Assembly: GCA_946402065.1 (NCBI GenBank)
Contig: CAMIVR010000031.1
Location: forward strand, 1 to 41,228
Length of the DNA: 41,228 nucleotides
Origin: an uncultured Brevibacillus sp.
GTDB lineage: Bacteria > Bacillota > Bacilli > Brevibacillales > Brevibacillaceae
Direction: 5' to 3'
Shown piece by piece: positions 1 to 7,293 of the stretch; position 1 is the stretch's first letter, and the number at the start of each line of letters is the position of its first letter. Under the pieces are notes generated by a model. The model was not told the DNA's origin. It made no database searches and saw nothing but the letters and a program-made list of their open reading frames with translations. A program made the position numbers and the translations under genes.

Positions 1-46
1 TTTCTTGGTCGATAAGAATTTATAAAAATTCTTATCGACCAAGAAA
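1..46. repeat. Perfect 21-bp inverted repeat (hairpin)
   Basis: Bases 1-21 are the exact reverse complement of bases 26-46, with a 4-base loop ATAA. The arm carries the core GGTCGATAAGAATTT. A closely related hairpin lies at 28138-28170 and reads GGTCGATAGGAATTT on the minus strand. Two copies in one window point to a dispersed palindromic element (REP-like, MITE-like or an insertion-sequence end) rather than an ordinary terminator, since no U-run follows. The left flank is cut by the window edge. Confidence 0.8.
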
Positions 47-56
47 GGAGCGATTG

Positions 57-233
57 GTGAAAAAAGCGATGGGCAGCGATAAATATGGTCGAACGCTGAG
101 ACTGTGCAAGGCATCAAAGTTCTTCTATGAAGTAACTCGCAGCAAGTTTAGCATTTCCTGCAGTGGTATGCTGACGGGGGGAATACCTCTGAACGAGACA
201 AAGGGGAGGCTTAGCCGAACGAATTTGCCCTGA
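57..233 (+). CDS. Possible small ORF, unrecognised
   Basis: A GTG codon at 57 is preceded by AAGGAG (44-49) at a good distance and opens 58 codons ending in TGA at 231-233. The predicted peptide begins MKKAMGSDKYGRTLRLCKAS and is basic, with no signal peptide, membrane segment or motif I recognise. The SD sequence overlaps the right arm of the hairpin at 1-46, so the placement could be chance. It may instead be remnant DNA like its neighbours. I assign no function. Confidence 0.2.
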   Translation: MKKAMGSDKYGRTLRLCKASKFFYEVTRSKFSISCSGMLTGGIPLNETKGRLSRTNLP

Positions 234-352
234 TTGGCTATGACACAAAAGTTGGACACATCTCGATTCGCTCACTATTACGATCCGGGGGACATCGGGA
301 AAAAGCGCTCCTGAACCTATTTCTGACGCGCGATCTGGGGGCCAGTATTTAA
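233..352 (+). pseudogene. Possible GNAT acetyltransferase C-terminal remnant
   Basis: This frame gives 39 residues up to TAA at 350-352. The stretch HISIRSLLRSGG followed by HREKALLNLFLTRDLGAS resembles the acetyl-CoA-binding part of GNAT N-acetyltransferases (beta4, an R-x-x-G-x-G/A-type loop and helix alpha3, ending in ...ALLN.F...A...GA). The canonical loop glycines are partly lost. There is no start codon or N-terminal half in frame, so this would be a decayed fragment. The match is by eye on a short segment and could be coincidental. Confidence 0.3.
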
Positions 353-437
353 GATAAGAGCGTGAAAAGCAGTAGGAAATTTGGGGGGATGGTCAGCGAA
401 ACGAACATTATTGACCAGGAGTAATGGGAAAATTATA

Positions 438-514
438 GGTAGTGAAACCAGCTACTGCGGTAGAGCGCTACACTGGCAGTGGAGAGGCCGTCGGTTCGAT
501 CCCGATAGGGTCCC
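438..514 (+). pseudogene. Degenerate tRNA-Ala(GGC)-like sequence
   Basis: From 451 on the sequence follows a tRNA plan: D-arm GCTA...GAGC (451-466), anticodon stem 468-472/480-484 with loop CTGGCAG (anticodon GGC, preceded by T33), a five-base variable loop, and T-arm GTCGG-TTCGATC-CCGAT (490-506). The TTCGATCCCGATAGG stretch is typical of bacterial tRNA-Ala. The acceptor stem fails: 442-448 does not pair with 507-513, and no CCA follows. A terminator (532-557) follows immediately, as behind real tRNA genes. Bases 438-503 align without gaps to a second relic at 3125-3190. I read it as a pseudo-tRNA or tRNA-derived RNA. Confidence 0.6.
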
Positions 515-531
515 ATCATCATAAACAACCA

Positions 532-557
532 AGCAGCCAATATGGCTGCTTTTTTTT
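532..557 (+). terminator. Rho-independent terminator after the tRNA-like sequence
   Basis: The 8-bp stem AGCAGCCA/TGGCTGCT has a 3-base loop and is followed by a T-run. It sits 17 bases after the tRNA-like sequence, which suggests that the relic is, or was, a transcribed unit. Confidence 0.85.
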
Positions 558-622
558 GTGTATGGTGAGCTCCGCAGGACGGAGCGTTCTTCGGTGCCCC
601 CTCAAAGGCGTTCAGTCCCACG

Positions 623-829
623 TTATTTCAGAATAAACAATTCCTCGACGGGAAGACCAAAAACTCTTGCCATCTTAATGGCTAACACTGTACTCGGTAT
701 AAACTTGCCATTTTCAATCGTGTTGACCGTCTTTCTGGTGACCCCAATCAATTCTGCTAACTGTTCTTGTGTCAAATTCATTTTGGCTCGTTGCACCTTT
801 ATAGTATTTTCCAGAACATCTTCACTCAT
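623..829 (-). CDS. XRE-family (Cro/CI-type) transcriptional regulator
   Basis: A 68-residue DNA-binding protein made of a single helix-turn-helix domain. The segment MNLTQEQLAELIGVTRKTVN followed by TIENGKFIPS is the classic HTH_3 pattern, and FGLPVEELF is the usual end of short YgzD-like regulators. I choose the ATG at 829, which overlaps the stop of the upstream membrane gene (GATGAGTGA) and has GAGG nine bases before it; a longer reading from 853 has no good SD. The two genes form an overlapping pair. Short XRE proteins next to small membrane proteins are common in Firmicutes. The regulator probably controls its own operon, whose promoter carries an inverted repeat (1296-1334). Confidence 0.85.
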   Translation of the reverse strand: MSEDVLENTIKVQRAKMNLTQEQLAELIGVTRKTVNTIENGKFIPSTVLAIKMARVFGLPVEELFILK

Positions 830-1277
830 CGTCGAGAACCTCATCTTTGTCAAGGATTAAGTAACTTACCAGGGGAGAAATGACACCAGCGACGAGCAAT
901 ATGTGTAAAACAAGCTGGATATTTAATGCAACATACAAGCTGAGCGTAAATAAAATCCCAACCAACCCCAAAATAACCCAAAAGCCTATCGTAAAGCTCT
1001 TAAGTCGAATCATTTGAAAATACTCATTATTTAATGAAATGGCCAATGGGCGCTTCTTTTGCATGAGAAACGATAACAGGACGATTTTCACGAGGTAATA
1101 CGCCCAGACAATCCCACCAATAACAGCAATAATGGCAGTGAAGCCTGTGATTAATTTGACGGTGTCTACATGCAGATACCGAATCAAATATGTCAGCTGC
1201 CATATTGCAAAACCAATCAGGCTTCTTTTAATGAATTTTGTCCTGTTCTTTTCCAACTGTGTTACTTCAGATGCCAA
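822..1277 (-). CDS. Membrane protein of unknown function, partner of the XRE regulator
   Basis: 151 residues with about four predicted membrane segments (near 20-33, 43-70, 94-112 and 116-141), a basic N-terminus and an acidic tail DKDEVLDDE. I recognise no enzymatic motif. The start is TTG at 1277, supported by GGGGGAG seven bases upstream. It overlaps the downstream XRE gene by 8 bases, so the two are translationally coupled. Membrane-protein/XRE pairs of this layout often behave as a regulator with a membrane-bound partner, but the sequence does not show a direct interaction. Confidence 0.75.
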   Translation of the reverse strand: MASEVTQLEKNRTKFIKRSLIGFAIWQLTYLIRYLHVDTVKLITGFTAIIAVIGGIVWAYYLVKIVLLSFLMQKKRPLAISLNNEYFQMIRLKSFTIGFWVILGLVGILFTLSLYVALNIQLVLHILLVAGVISPLVSYLILDKDEVLDDE

Positions 1278-1295
1278 ATGGATCTCCCCCTTAAA

Positions 1296-1341
1296 TGTAA
1301 CCTTTAGTACTCATAATATAACCTTAATGTTACAAAAGCAA
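1296..1341 (-). promoter_or_regulatory. Promoter and candidate operator of the membrane protein/XRE pair
   Basis: On the minus strand a -35 TTGCTT (1336-1341) and a -10 TATTAT (1313-1318) are separated by 17 bases. TGTAAC (1296-1301) and GTTACA (1329-1334) form an inverted repeat spanning the promoter, and the half-motif TAACCTT occurs twice in direct orientation. This suits repression by the XRE protein encoded downstream (inference). Confidence 0.6.
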
Positions 1342-1754
1342 GATATACTTTCAAGCATCGCTCGTTTTTGGATCAGGCTATCCTAAGGGTGAAACCCTCG
1401 TGATAAAATCACGCGAAAGAGTGTGAGCAAATCAGCAGACCGTAACATATAAGCAGCTGTTTCAGAAAGTACATCCTCCGTGCAGCATTGCAGACAGTGT
1501 TCAAGCGGGTATCGTATCGGGAAGAAACGGCGCTGAAAGGCGAGTGTATACAGCAATCTAACCGTTTTACTACTTGGGAACACCGCTCCGATCACAGGTT
1601 GGCTTCCCATGCGTCGGATTTGCATACATACGCTTATATGACTAACCCGGAGACACAGCAGCAAAGGAGCGAATTCACGACTCCCCGGCACAGTAGACCG
1701 CTCCAAAGGCGGTCGGCTAAGGTAGATTATCTTATCTTTGAGTGGCTCCACGGT
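1342..1754. other. Non-coding or decayed stretch
   Basis: Open frames exist on both strands (122 codons minus, 110 codons plus), but neither shows a recognisable domain, a good SD or ordinary protein composition; both are rich in Arg, Ser and Cys. A small inverted repeat GACCGC/GCGGTC lies at 1696-1714. I see no gene I can support. Confidence 0.5.
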
Positions 1755-2372
1755 TTATCTTTGCCTAATCAGTATGACCCCAATTGTACAGAATCCAATG
1801 CCCGCGGCGACGGAACCTAAAAAACTGATCGTAGGATACACCGTTTCAGACGAAAAGAGAGTACCGAAATTGAGCACTCCCGAGAGAAGGATCAGCATAC
1901 CGACATAAGCCGGGAATACTTTCGCCCGAATAATCGCGATGCCGAGCACTATCGACCCGATCAGCCCAAAAACCATCGAACCGAGTGGGAATATCGCGAT
2001 GCTGGATTCAAAACCTTCCTGAATAACGTCAGGCGCTTTCCGGGCGAGCAGCGGTAAGATAGATACGAAATACGCGGTGATGGCGATTCCGAAAATAATA
2101 CTCAAGGCGAATAGCAACACGCCGATGAGTCCCGACTTGCCTCCCCGACCTTTCGCTTGACGAAAGTATAAGGCGGGAAGACCGATCAGTAAAAGCACTC
2201 CTGCGACGAAACTCAGCGAATAAAAAGTTCCCCAAAGCGGGGTCTCGAATGTACGAATCGGTGCGGTGAAGTTCGTATCGACGAAAAATGCCAGGAGGGC
2301 AGTAAAAATGTGGAGGATGGCCCCCAGGATCAAGAAAACGCCGCTCATTCGAAACAAGCCTACATAAGTCAT
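1755..2372 (-). CDS. Six-helix membrane protein, DUF4386-like layout
   Basis: 205 residues, almost entirely hydrophobic, with about six transmembrane helices (roughly 7-30, 48-70, 80-106, 124-148, 152-170, 178-202). The N-terminus MTYVGLFRMSGVFLILGAIL and regular helix spacing resemble small DUF4386-like integral membrane proteins, but I see no diagnostic motif. The ATG at 2372 has a strong GGAGG eight bases upstream. It is monocistronic, with non-coding DNA on both sides. Its function is unknown, and transport or stress roles would be guesses. Confidence 0.7.
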   Translation of the reverse strand: MTYVGLFRMSGVFLILGAILHIFTALLAFFVDTNFTAPIRTFETPLWGTFYSLSFVAGVLLLIGLPALYFRQAKGRGGKSGLIGVLLFALSIIFGIAITAYFVSILPLLARKAPDVIQEGFESSIAIFPLGSMVFGLIGSIVLGIAIIRAKVFPAYVGMLILLSGVLNFGTLFSSETVYPTISFLGSVAAGIGFCTIGVILIRQR

Positions 2373-2713
2373 CTCGTTTTCCTCCTTGCTGATCGCTCCC
2401 TTACCATACCTCTACCTGTATCAATGAATCTGCTGGTCTTGATTAATCCATGTTACGGTTGCCTTTCTTCACTGGCAGCTTTCCTGGTCCGATATAAACG
2501 AACTGCATTGAATTCCATGGCTGTAGGCGTCGATGCCCCCTCCCCCCATTGCCCTTGACTTAGCAACGCCGTTCAATCATAAAGTATTCCTGGCTCGACT
2601 GCCCTATGCCTGACGGAGATAGTCCTTTTTGCATGCTGGTCTGACCGGCTGGATTGGCTCCACTGTTTTCATTCACGGTTCAGGTTTAGACGAGGCTTCG
2701 TCAAAACTTGGCT
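2373..2713. other. Intergenic stretch with no supported gene
   Basis: About 340 bases upstream of the six-helix membrane protein. No frame gives a convincing domain. It presumably holds that gene's promoter, but I cannot place a good -35/-10 pair. Confidence 0.5.
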
Positions 2714-2902
2714 TCACTTTGGGTGGCTAATCTTTCCATATGCAAGTGCAAATCCCGCCCCGGCAATAGCGAATACTACTCCTCCTGCAGAACCTAATGT
2801 TGCCTTTTGCGTTGAACGATTTGCGGGATCAAAGACATTCTTGCCGGTGTATAAAACGCCTCTTCCGCAGGCAAGAGAGAAGAACTTGCAAATATGATCC
2901 AA
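2714..2902 (-). CDS. Possible small hydrophobic protein or fragment
   Basis: 62 codons. The C-terminal half, TLGSAGGVVFAIAGAGFALA followed by YGKISHPK, would form one Gly/Ala-rich membrane helix. The N-terminal half is less protein-like and I see no clear SD. It may be the tail of a decayed membrane protein. An AT-rich stretch with TAATTAGAT-type repeats lies upstream (2920-3060). Confidence 0.25.
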   Translation of the reverse strand: MDHICKFFSLACGRGVLYTGKNVFDPANRSTQKATLGSAGGVVFAIAGAGFALAYGKISHPK

Positions 2903-3124
2903 ATATCGGAAGCACCTAATTAGATAATCATCGAATTATTGATTAAAAAACGTGACTAACCATAATGCTAACCCCTGCAAGCTTGTTTGTCATACGAGGT
3001 GGGGATAGCGTATTAATCAAGGTTAATCATTCGGTTATTATCTAATTAGATGATCGTTTTACTGCATAGTAGGGTTGCTTACCTATCACGCGTTTTTCTT
3101 GGCAACGCTATTCGCGGCATTTTT

Positions 3125-3190
3125 GGTAGTGAAACTAACTACTATCGGAAAGGGCCACATTGGAAGTGCAGGGGTCAGTGGTTCGCTCTC
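3125..3190 (+). pseudogene. Second degenerate tRNA-like relic
   Basis: The first 11 bases, GGTAGTGAAAC, are identical to those at 438-448, and the two sequences align without gaps over about 65 bases with roughly 70% identity. They share CTACT, a CACA(T/C)TGG...AGTG anticodon-arm-like block and GGTTCGxTC of a T-loop. Pairing is much poorer here, and the anticodon-position bases read GGA. There is no terminator after it. It ends five bases from the 3' end of vapC. I read it as an older or decayed copy of the element at 438-514. Confidence 0.45.
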
Positions 3191-3194
3191 TTTA

Positions 3195-3602
3195 TCAATC
3201 GAAACCACTATTTACGCCCATTTTACTAAAATCTTTACTGTTGAACGTTGCCACTACCTTTGATTCAATTTCAGACTTTGCAGCCAAATATGCATCTGGA
3301 AAGTCTACATTGTATTTAGCAAAGTTGCTCAAGGCCAGAAACAGTATGTCTTTCTCAGCGGATATAACACCCTGAATCTCAAGCAACTTGGTAAGCAGAT
3401 TAGCGATTTCATTTCTTGATAATTGATAAATCCTTCCTTTTAAAACAAACACACACTCTGCCAGTACTATTGAAGCAAGATGCAACAGAACGTTCCCATT
3501 AATAGCCTGTTCAAAAAGTTCCCTTGCTTTTACAGAGTGTTCGGGATGATCATTAGCTAGTAGCCGTAATATAATGTTGGTGTCAAGAATGTATTCCATC
3601 AT
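3195..3602 (-). CDS. vapC: VapC-type PIN-domain toxin
   Basis: A 135-residue PIN-domain ribonuclease, the toxin of a type II toxin-antitoxin pair. The N-terminal YILDTNIILRLL carries the first catalytic Asp, LAECVFVLKG the conserved Glu, and FPDAYLAA the third acidic cluster with a following alanine-rich helix; the last strand with VATFNSKDF matches the D/N-K-DF end of PIN domains. VapC proteins cleave specific RNAs (initiator tRNA, other tRNAs or rRNA). The ATG at 3602 has GAGG seven bases upstream and lies inside the 3' end of the antitoxin gene (20-base overlap), so translation is coupled. The length is typical and the protein looks intact. Confidence 0.9.
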   Translation of the reverse strand: MMEYILDTNIILRLLANDHPEHSVKARELFEQAINGNVLLHLASIVLAECVFVLKGRIYQLSRNEIANLLTKLLEIQGVISAEKDILFLALSNFAKYNVDFPDAYLAAKSEIESKVVATFNSKDFSKMGVNSGFD

Positions 3603-3861
3603 CCATTTTCCTCGCTATTTCCTCTGTTCTTTCTACCCAAGCATCATTTATTACTTTTTTTAAGTCACGTGTATCCCCTTTTGGTTTTACTGACCCAAAT
3701 AATTCGTCAACAATAGATTTCTTGACCACTTTAATTTTTGCTTCCCCGTCTTCTATGATAAAACGAATATTGTCCCCTTCTTCGATATTTAAAGCCTTTC
3801 TGATTTCTGCTGGTACAGTGATCTGGCCTTTACTTGTCAATTTACTAGATGCCGTGATCAT
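3583..3861 (-). CDS. vapB: VapB-type antitoxin, AbrB/SpoVT DNA-binding fold
   Basis: A 92-residue antitoxin. The first 45 residues, starting MITASSKLTSKGQITVPAEI, are a swapped-hairpin AbrB/MazE domain that binds the operon promoter. The C-terminal half (DLKKVINDAWVERTEEIARK) is the amphipathic tail expected to wrap the PIN toxin. I start it at the ATG at 3861, preceded by GGTGGTG; a TTG at 3891 and an ATG at 3879 are alternatives with poorer SD spacing. It precedes and overlaps vapC. The operon promoter (3908-3936) contains small palindromes consistent with autorepression. Confidence 0.85.
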   Translation of the reverse strand: MITASSKLTSKGQITVPAEIRKALNIEEGDNIRFIIEDGEAKIKVVKKSIVDELFGSVKPKGDTRDLKKVINDAWVERTEEIARKMDDGIHS

Positions 3862-3907
3862 ATTGTCACCACCAATCATTACTTTTTTCAAACTTCCTTA
3901 CAATTTA

Positions 3908-3936
3908 AGTATACCCTTACTGTAAATCAATGTAAA
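3908..3936 (-). promoter_or_regulatory. vapBC promoter
   Basis: Minus-strand -35 TTTACA (3931-3936) and -10 TATACT (3908-3913) are exactly 17 bases apart. The spacer and -10 contain TTTACAGTAAG and GTATAC palindromes, plausible binding sites for the VapB/VapC complex. Confidence 0.75.
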
Positions 3937-4043
3937 TGCAATCAATATCGGAAGAATTCATGGCGATACTCCAATTGTTCTGGGAGTGAATTCTAACTAC
4001 TAACAGATTTTATGACGCACGTTCCACAAACCCACGCAAAAAT

Positions 4044-4072
4044 GCCTTCCCTGGATATTTCCAAGGGAAGGC
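4044..4072 (-). terminator. Terminator after the anti-sigma gene
   Basis: The 8-bp stem GCCTTCCC/GGGAAGGC has a 13-base loop and reads into ATTTTTG on the minus strand, just downstream of the anti-sigma stop codon. Confidence 0.8.
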
Positions 4073-4079
4073 TCGCGCA

Positions 4080-4994
4080 TTATTTCAACTGTTTGGCAAT
4101 GTCGACTAACTCGCTTTTGGTAAAGGCATCGCTGCTTTTAACGGAAATCTGCATTTTTTGCCCGTTCATCCACGTGATCGACTGATACTCCTTGCCCGAC
4201 TCATCTTTCTCTGTGCGAAACAGTGCTTCGCTGCCGTTCAGGTCGAGTTTTTCGACTCCTGTACCCGGATCGCTGGAATACACCGTCTTGTCGACGGAAT
4301 CGCCGAGATTATCGAACAGAATCATCACGCTTTTGCCGCTGTCGGCCCGGTATGTTGTCAAGACGCCTGTGATCGCTGAATCGAGCGGCACCTCTCTGAC
4401 GATCATCTGCTGATCAGTCTTCAGCGCTTCCATGTACATCTCCTTGGAAATTTGCGCTTCCTCCTTCAATTTGTAGTCAACCGTTCCGCTGGCAAAACGG
4501 AAATGGCCTTCCAAGGCGGCGGGAATTTCCGCGAACGCGCCGATTGTCTTTTGGAGCTTGCTCACGTCGTCATAGCTAACGGGGTTTTGCACACCGATAA
4601 TTCGTTTGTCCGGGTTCTCCTTGCCATTGACGAGGAACAGTGCGGCCGTGCCCGGTTTCAGGGATTTGCGCAGGTTTTCGCCATATTTTCCATACAGATC
4701 GGAACCTTTCTGGAGCGACTCCTCGCCAAACTGGTAGGAAACACTCACTTGTCCGTCTTTGTCGAACAGCTGATAAACCTTGGTGGCGGCATATCCGGTC
4801 GTGCCCAACAACAGGACGCCCCAAGCCAACGAGGCGATGCTGTACCTCTTCATGTTCAAATAGATCTGTTTCATCATTCCAACTCCTCCTTCTGTTTCGA
4901 TCCGATTCAAAACACTGGCTTTCAACCCTTGGGGTTCCCGGACCCCTTTCGCTTCTTCCTTTAATGCTTCACCGATACGACGTTCAATGTCCAT
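4080..4994 (-). CDS. Anti-sigma factor, single-pass membrane protein
   Basis: 304 residues. The first 45 (MDIERRIGEALKEEAKGVRE...) form a cytosolic sigma-binding segment without an obvious zinc site (no HxxxCxxC). One transmembrane helix follows near 51-70 (YSIASLAWGVLLLGTTGYAA). The remaining ~230 residues would be outside the cell; the end, SITWMNGQKMQISVKSSDAF followed by TKSELVDIAKQL, resembles DUF4367-type extracytoplasmic domains. It starts inside the sigma gene (11-base overlap), the standard arrangement for a cognate pair. The inferred role is to hold the sigma factor at the membrane until an envelope signal arrives. A terminator follows. Confidence 0.8.
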   Translation of the reverse strand: MDIERRIGEALKEEAKGVREPQGLKASVLNRIETEGGVGMMKQIYLNMKRYSIASLAWGVLLLGTTGYAATKVYQLFDKDGQVSVSYQFGEESLQKGSDLYGKYGENLRKSLKPGTAALFLVNGKENPDKRIIGVQNPVSYDDVSKLQKTIGAFAEIPAALEGHFRFASGTVDYKLKEEAQISKEMYMEALKTDQQMIVREVPLDSAITGVLTTYRADSGKSVMILFDNLGDSVDKTVYSSDPGTGVEKLDLNGSEALFRTEKDESGKEYQSITWMNGQKMQISVKSSDAFTKSELVDIAKQLK

Positions 4995-5568
4995 GTTGGC
5001 TGTTCTCCTTTCCCCAAGCGAAAGATGAATTCTGTTGACTGCGGCGCAATCGTTTTAAGGCAGAATGAAGCCTGGATTTGACCGTTCCCACCGGAACCCC
5101 CAGAATGCTGGCCACCTCATCCTGGGAATAGTCGTGAAGGTAGCGCAGAACAACGACCTGTTTCAATCTGAACGGGAGACCGTCAATCTTCTGCAGCAGA
5201 TGCCGGTTATCCAGTTTGTCGACAAGATCGGGAGCAAAGTCATGCTGAACCTCCACAGCGTGTTTCCGTTCGCGGGCGAGCAGTTGAAAGGACATCCAGC
5301 GCTTGGTGCGATAGGCGCTTACTTGCCGCATCACCAGGCCGATGAGCCAGGGACGAAAAGGTCGGTTTGGATCAAAGCGGGTGAGCGACTTGTACAGTTG
5401 GATATAAATCTCTTGTACGACATCATCCCTGTCGGCCGTGTCCTTGACGAGAAAATGGACCGTTTGGCATACATCGCGATGGGTTAGGTCGTATAGGTCT
5501 GCAAATGCTCTGCGGCTGCCGGCCGCCGCACTCCTGATCAGTTCCAGCAATTCTGGATTGTTTTCCAT
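4984..5568 (-). CDS. ECF-type RNA polymerase sigma factor
   Basis: A 194-residue sigma-70 family protein with only regions 2 and 4. Region 2 spans about 20-90 (RRAFADLYDLTHRDVCQTVH, then DDVVQEIYIQLYKSL and FRPWLIGLVMRQ). Region 4 spans about 125-178 (LPFRLKQVVVLRYLHDYSQD, then EVASILGVPVGTVKSRLHSA, a helix-turn-helix). It would direct transcription of an envelope- or antimicrobial-stress regulon and is followed, with overlap, by its membrane anti-sigma factor. The SD is GAGGAG upstream of the ATG at 5568. ECF sigma genes usually autoregulate, but I could not assign a clear -35/-10 of that type here. Confidence 0.92.
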   Translation of the reverse strand: MENNPELLELIRSAAAGSRRAFADLYDLTHRDVCQTVHFLVKDTADRDDVVQEIYIQLYKSLTRFDPNRPFRPWLIGLVMRQVSAYRTKRWMSFQLLARERKHAVEVQHDFAPDLVDKLDNRHLLQKIDGLPFRLKQVVVLRYLHDYSQDEVASILGVPVGTVKSRLHSALKRLRRSQQNSSFAWGKENSQHGH

Positions 5569-5670
5569 CCGCTTGTTTCCTCCTCAGCCTTTTCACTATG
5601 TATTGCGGACTTTGCCAGATTTCGTTCGTTTTTTTTCAAGCCCCAGCATTTCGAGACAAGCGAAAAGAAA

Positions 5671-5717
5671 AACTGCACCTCCAGATGTGAGCAATGCCCA
5701 ACAAATGGGATGCAGTT
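5671..5717 (-). terminator. Weak terminator candidate after the ECF S component
   Basis: On the minus strand AACTGCA (5711-5717) pairs with TGCAGTT (5671-5677) and is followed by TTTCTTTT. The 33-base loop contains a second small hairpin CCCA/TGGG. The long loop makes it uncertain. Confidence 0.45.
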
Positions 5718-5792
5718 CATTTTCGAGCGTTTACTGATTTTTCTTGAACGGCCAACCATCATTGTTTTGAGGCGTGGCTACACAACTCGCCA

Positions 5793-6335
5793 CTACATTT
5801 GGCCAACAATTTTCTTGATGCGTCCGGCGAGCGGAACAACGACGATACCGGCTACGATGACCTGAAGAACGTTTCCGGGGATGGAGCCGAATGGCTGTAT
5901 CCAGTTGCTGTAAAGGATCACTTCGGTAAAATAATAGCCGACAATTTTAATAATCAGTGCGACGACCACTGCCAGCGTATTTACAAGCATTCGATTGCCA
6001 GGCAGCTTTTCGGAAATCAGGCCGGCTACAAAGCCCATTGTCCCTACGATGACGAATGTAAACGGTGCCCATGCTGTCCAACCGGAGACCAGATCGAACA
6101 AGCCCATTCCGAAAGCGCCTGCTATGGCTCCTGTTTTTCTGCCGTAAACAAAGGCTGCGACAAACAGGGGCACGTTCCCCAGATGAATCAGCCCGCCGTT
6201 CCCCATGATGGGCAGCCTTATGTTGATAAACATGGTCGCTGCGAAGGTGATTGCGATGAAGAGGGCATTGATGACCAAGGTTTTTGTTTTCGAATCGGTT
6301 TTGGTTGTTTTTCTCGGTGAAAATGTAGAATCCAT
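5793..6335 (-). CDS. ECF-transporter S component, vitamin uptake, substrate unknown
   Basis: A 180-residue membrane protein with about five to six helices. The N-terminal helix LVINALFIAITFAATMFINI, the GGLIHLGN loop, the FVAAFVYGRKTGAIAGAFGM segment and GWTAWAPFTFVIVGTMGFVA match the substrate-binding S subunits of energy-coupling-factor importers (ECF-type, DUF1393-like). S components bind a vitamin or cofactor precursor and work with a shared EcfA/EcfT module encoded elsewhere. I start at the ATG at 6335, preceded by AGAGG; the 32 codons upstream lie in the leader. No riboswitch fold is evident in the 92-base leader, so the substrate is open. A TATGAT -10-like element lies at 6364-6369. 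Confidence 0.8.
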   Translation of the reverse strand: MDSTFSPRKTTKTDSKTKTLVINALFIAITFAATMFINIRLPIMGNGGLIHLGNVPLFVAAFVYGRKTGAIAGAFGMGLFDLVSGWTAWAPFTFVIVGTMGFVAGLISEKLPGNRMLVNTLAVVVALIIKIVGYYFTEVILYSNWIQPFGSIPGNVLQVIVAGIVVVPLAGRIKKIVGQM

Positions 6336-6427
6336 ATGATAGCCTCTTTCTTTTTTACCCACTATCATACTAGGAATTAGACACTTAATAAATGATTTAT
6401 TTTCAGGTAAATAATCACTGCCCACAC

Positions 6428-7234
6428 TCACCCCCTATTGAGAAACGTTCGCACTATATGAACGGGCGACCATTCCGTGTTCGAGGCCGCGATGATCGGA
6501 TACCGGGTAGGGAAAAGCTCATCTGTAATTTCGTGAATGTCTTTTCCCTGTTCGGAAAGGGCGAGTATCTTCCCTTCTATTTCCTCCAAATAATCGATTT
6601 TCAACTGAATCCATTTTTTTGCGTCCGCTACATAGCCGGCATGACAGCAGTACATCTCGTCAAAATCATAGGAGCGGATTTTTTTTAACGAGTCGAGTGT
6701 CGAAAGGATATTTTCATCGATGAGGATGAGCTTTACTTTCGGCGCGATGTATAAATCTCCGGTAAAAATAGCGCCTCTGTTTCGGTTGTAAAGCGACACA
6801 TGGTCTTTCGTGTGCCCGGGCGTTTCGATGACTTCCCATGTATCGTTGCGGGATGTAAATGTTTTGCTGATCGGTTGGGATGCAAATGTTTCTGGCTGTC
6901 CCCAAAATACCCTGCGATATGTGGGGATGCGCATCGGCTGTTCCGTTGCATGTGTGGACATCTGATGGATATAGATGGGAGCTTTCCGTTGCAAATACGC
7001 TGCATTCCCTGTATGATCCTCGTGGAAATGGGTCAGTACGACTTGATCGAAATCGGCTTTTTCGAAATACGGCTGAAACTGCTCATATAAAGACTGCGAA
7101 CCCGTATCGATTAATACTCCATCGACCGTAAAGCTATAGACGGTCAATGAAATGAACGACGCATCTATCGTGCACCTCGCCATGAGCACATCATTTTCCT
7201 GTAAGATTTCTCCGCTTTTTTCCACTTGATACAT
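6428..7234 (-). CDS. MBL-fold metallo-hydrolase
   Basis: 268 residues of the metallo-beta-lactamase superfamily. The signature THFHEDHTGN gives the HxHxDH zinc ligands, GHTKDHVS the next His, TGDLYIAP the bridging Asp, and CCHAGYV the last His. The C-terminal part (about 195-268) carries helices typical of glyoxalase II-like or quorum-quenching-like hydrolases. Substrate cannot be told from sequence; thioesters and lactones are usual for this subgroup. The ATG at 7234 has AAGGAG upstream. It lies directly upstream of the ECF S component on the same strand, 92 bases apart, with probable separate promoters. Confidence 0.88.
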   Translation of the reverse strand: MYQVEKSGEILQENDVLMARCTIDASFISLTVYSFTVDGVLIDTGSQSLYEQFQPYFEKADFDQVVLTHFHEDHTGNAAYLQRKAPIYIHQMSTHATEQPMRIPTYRRVFWGQPETFASQPISKTFTSRNDTWEVIETPGHTKDHVSLYNRNRGAIFTGDLYIAPKVKLILIDENILSTLDSLKKIRSYDFDEMYCCHAGYVADAKKWIQLKIDYLEEIEGKILALSEQGKDIHEITDELFPTRYPIIAASNTEWSPVHIVRTFLNRG

Positions 7235-7293
7235 CGAATCACTCCTTTTTTATACTATACCAGCATTTCAAGTGAGTGAATAGTCATTCATTT

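Noticed and set aside
241-262. IS3-type terminal sequence (…AGTTGGACACA…)
   Set aside because: A short chance-level resemblance; no matching inverted end and no transposase frame nearby.
433-621. 62-codon minus-strand frame across the tRNA-like sequence
   Set aside because: Its GPYRDRTDGLSTAS stretch is the familiar mistranslation of a tRNA gene on the reverse strand.
1383-1820. Overlapping frames on both strands between the XRE pair and the membrane protein
   Set aside because: Neither has an SD or a recognisable domain, and composition is atypical of proteins; I looked for group II intron sequence and saw no domain V-like end.
6336-6427. Riboswitch in the leader of the ECF S component gene
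   Set aside because: The 92-base leader has no aptamer pattern I recognise (TPP, FMN, preQ1, cobalamin) and no terminator hairpin.
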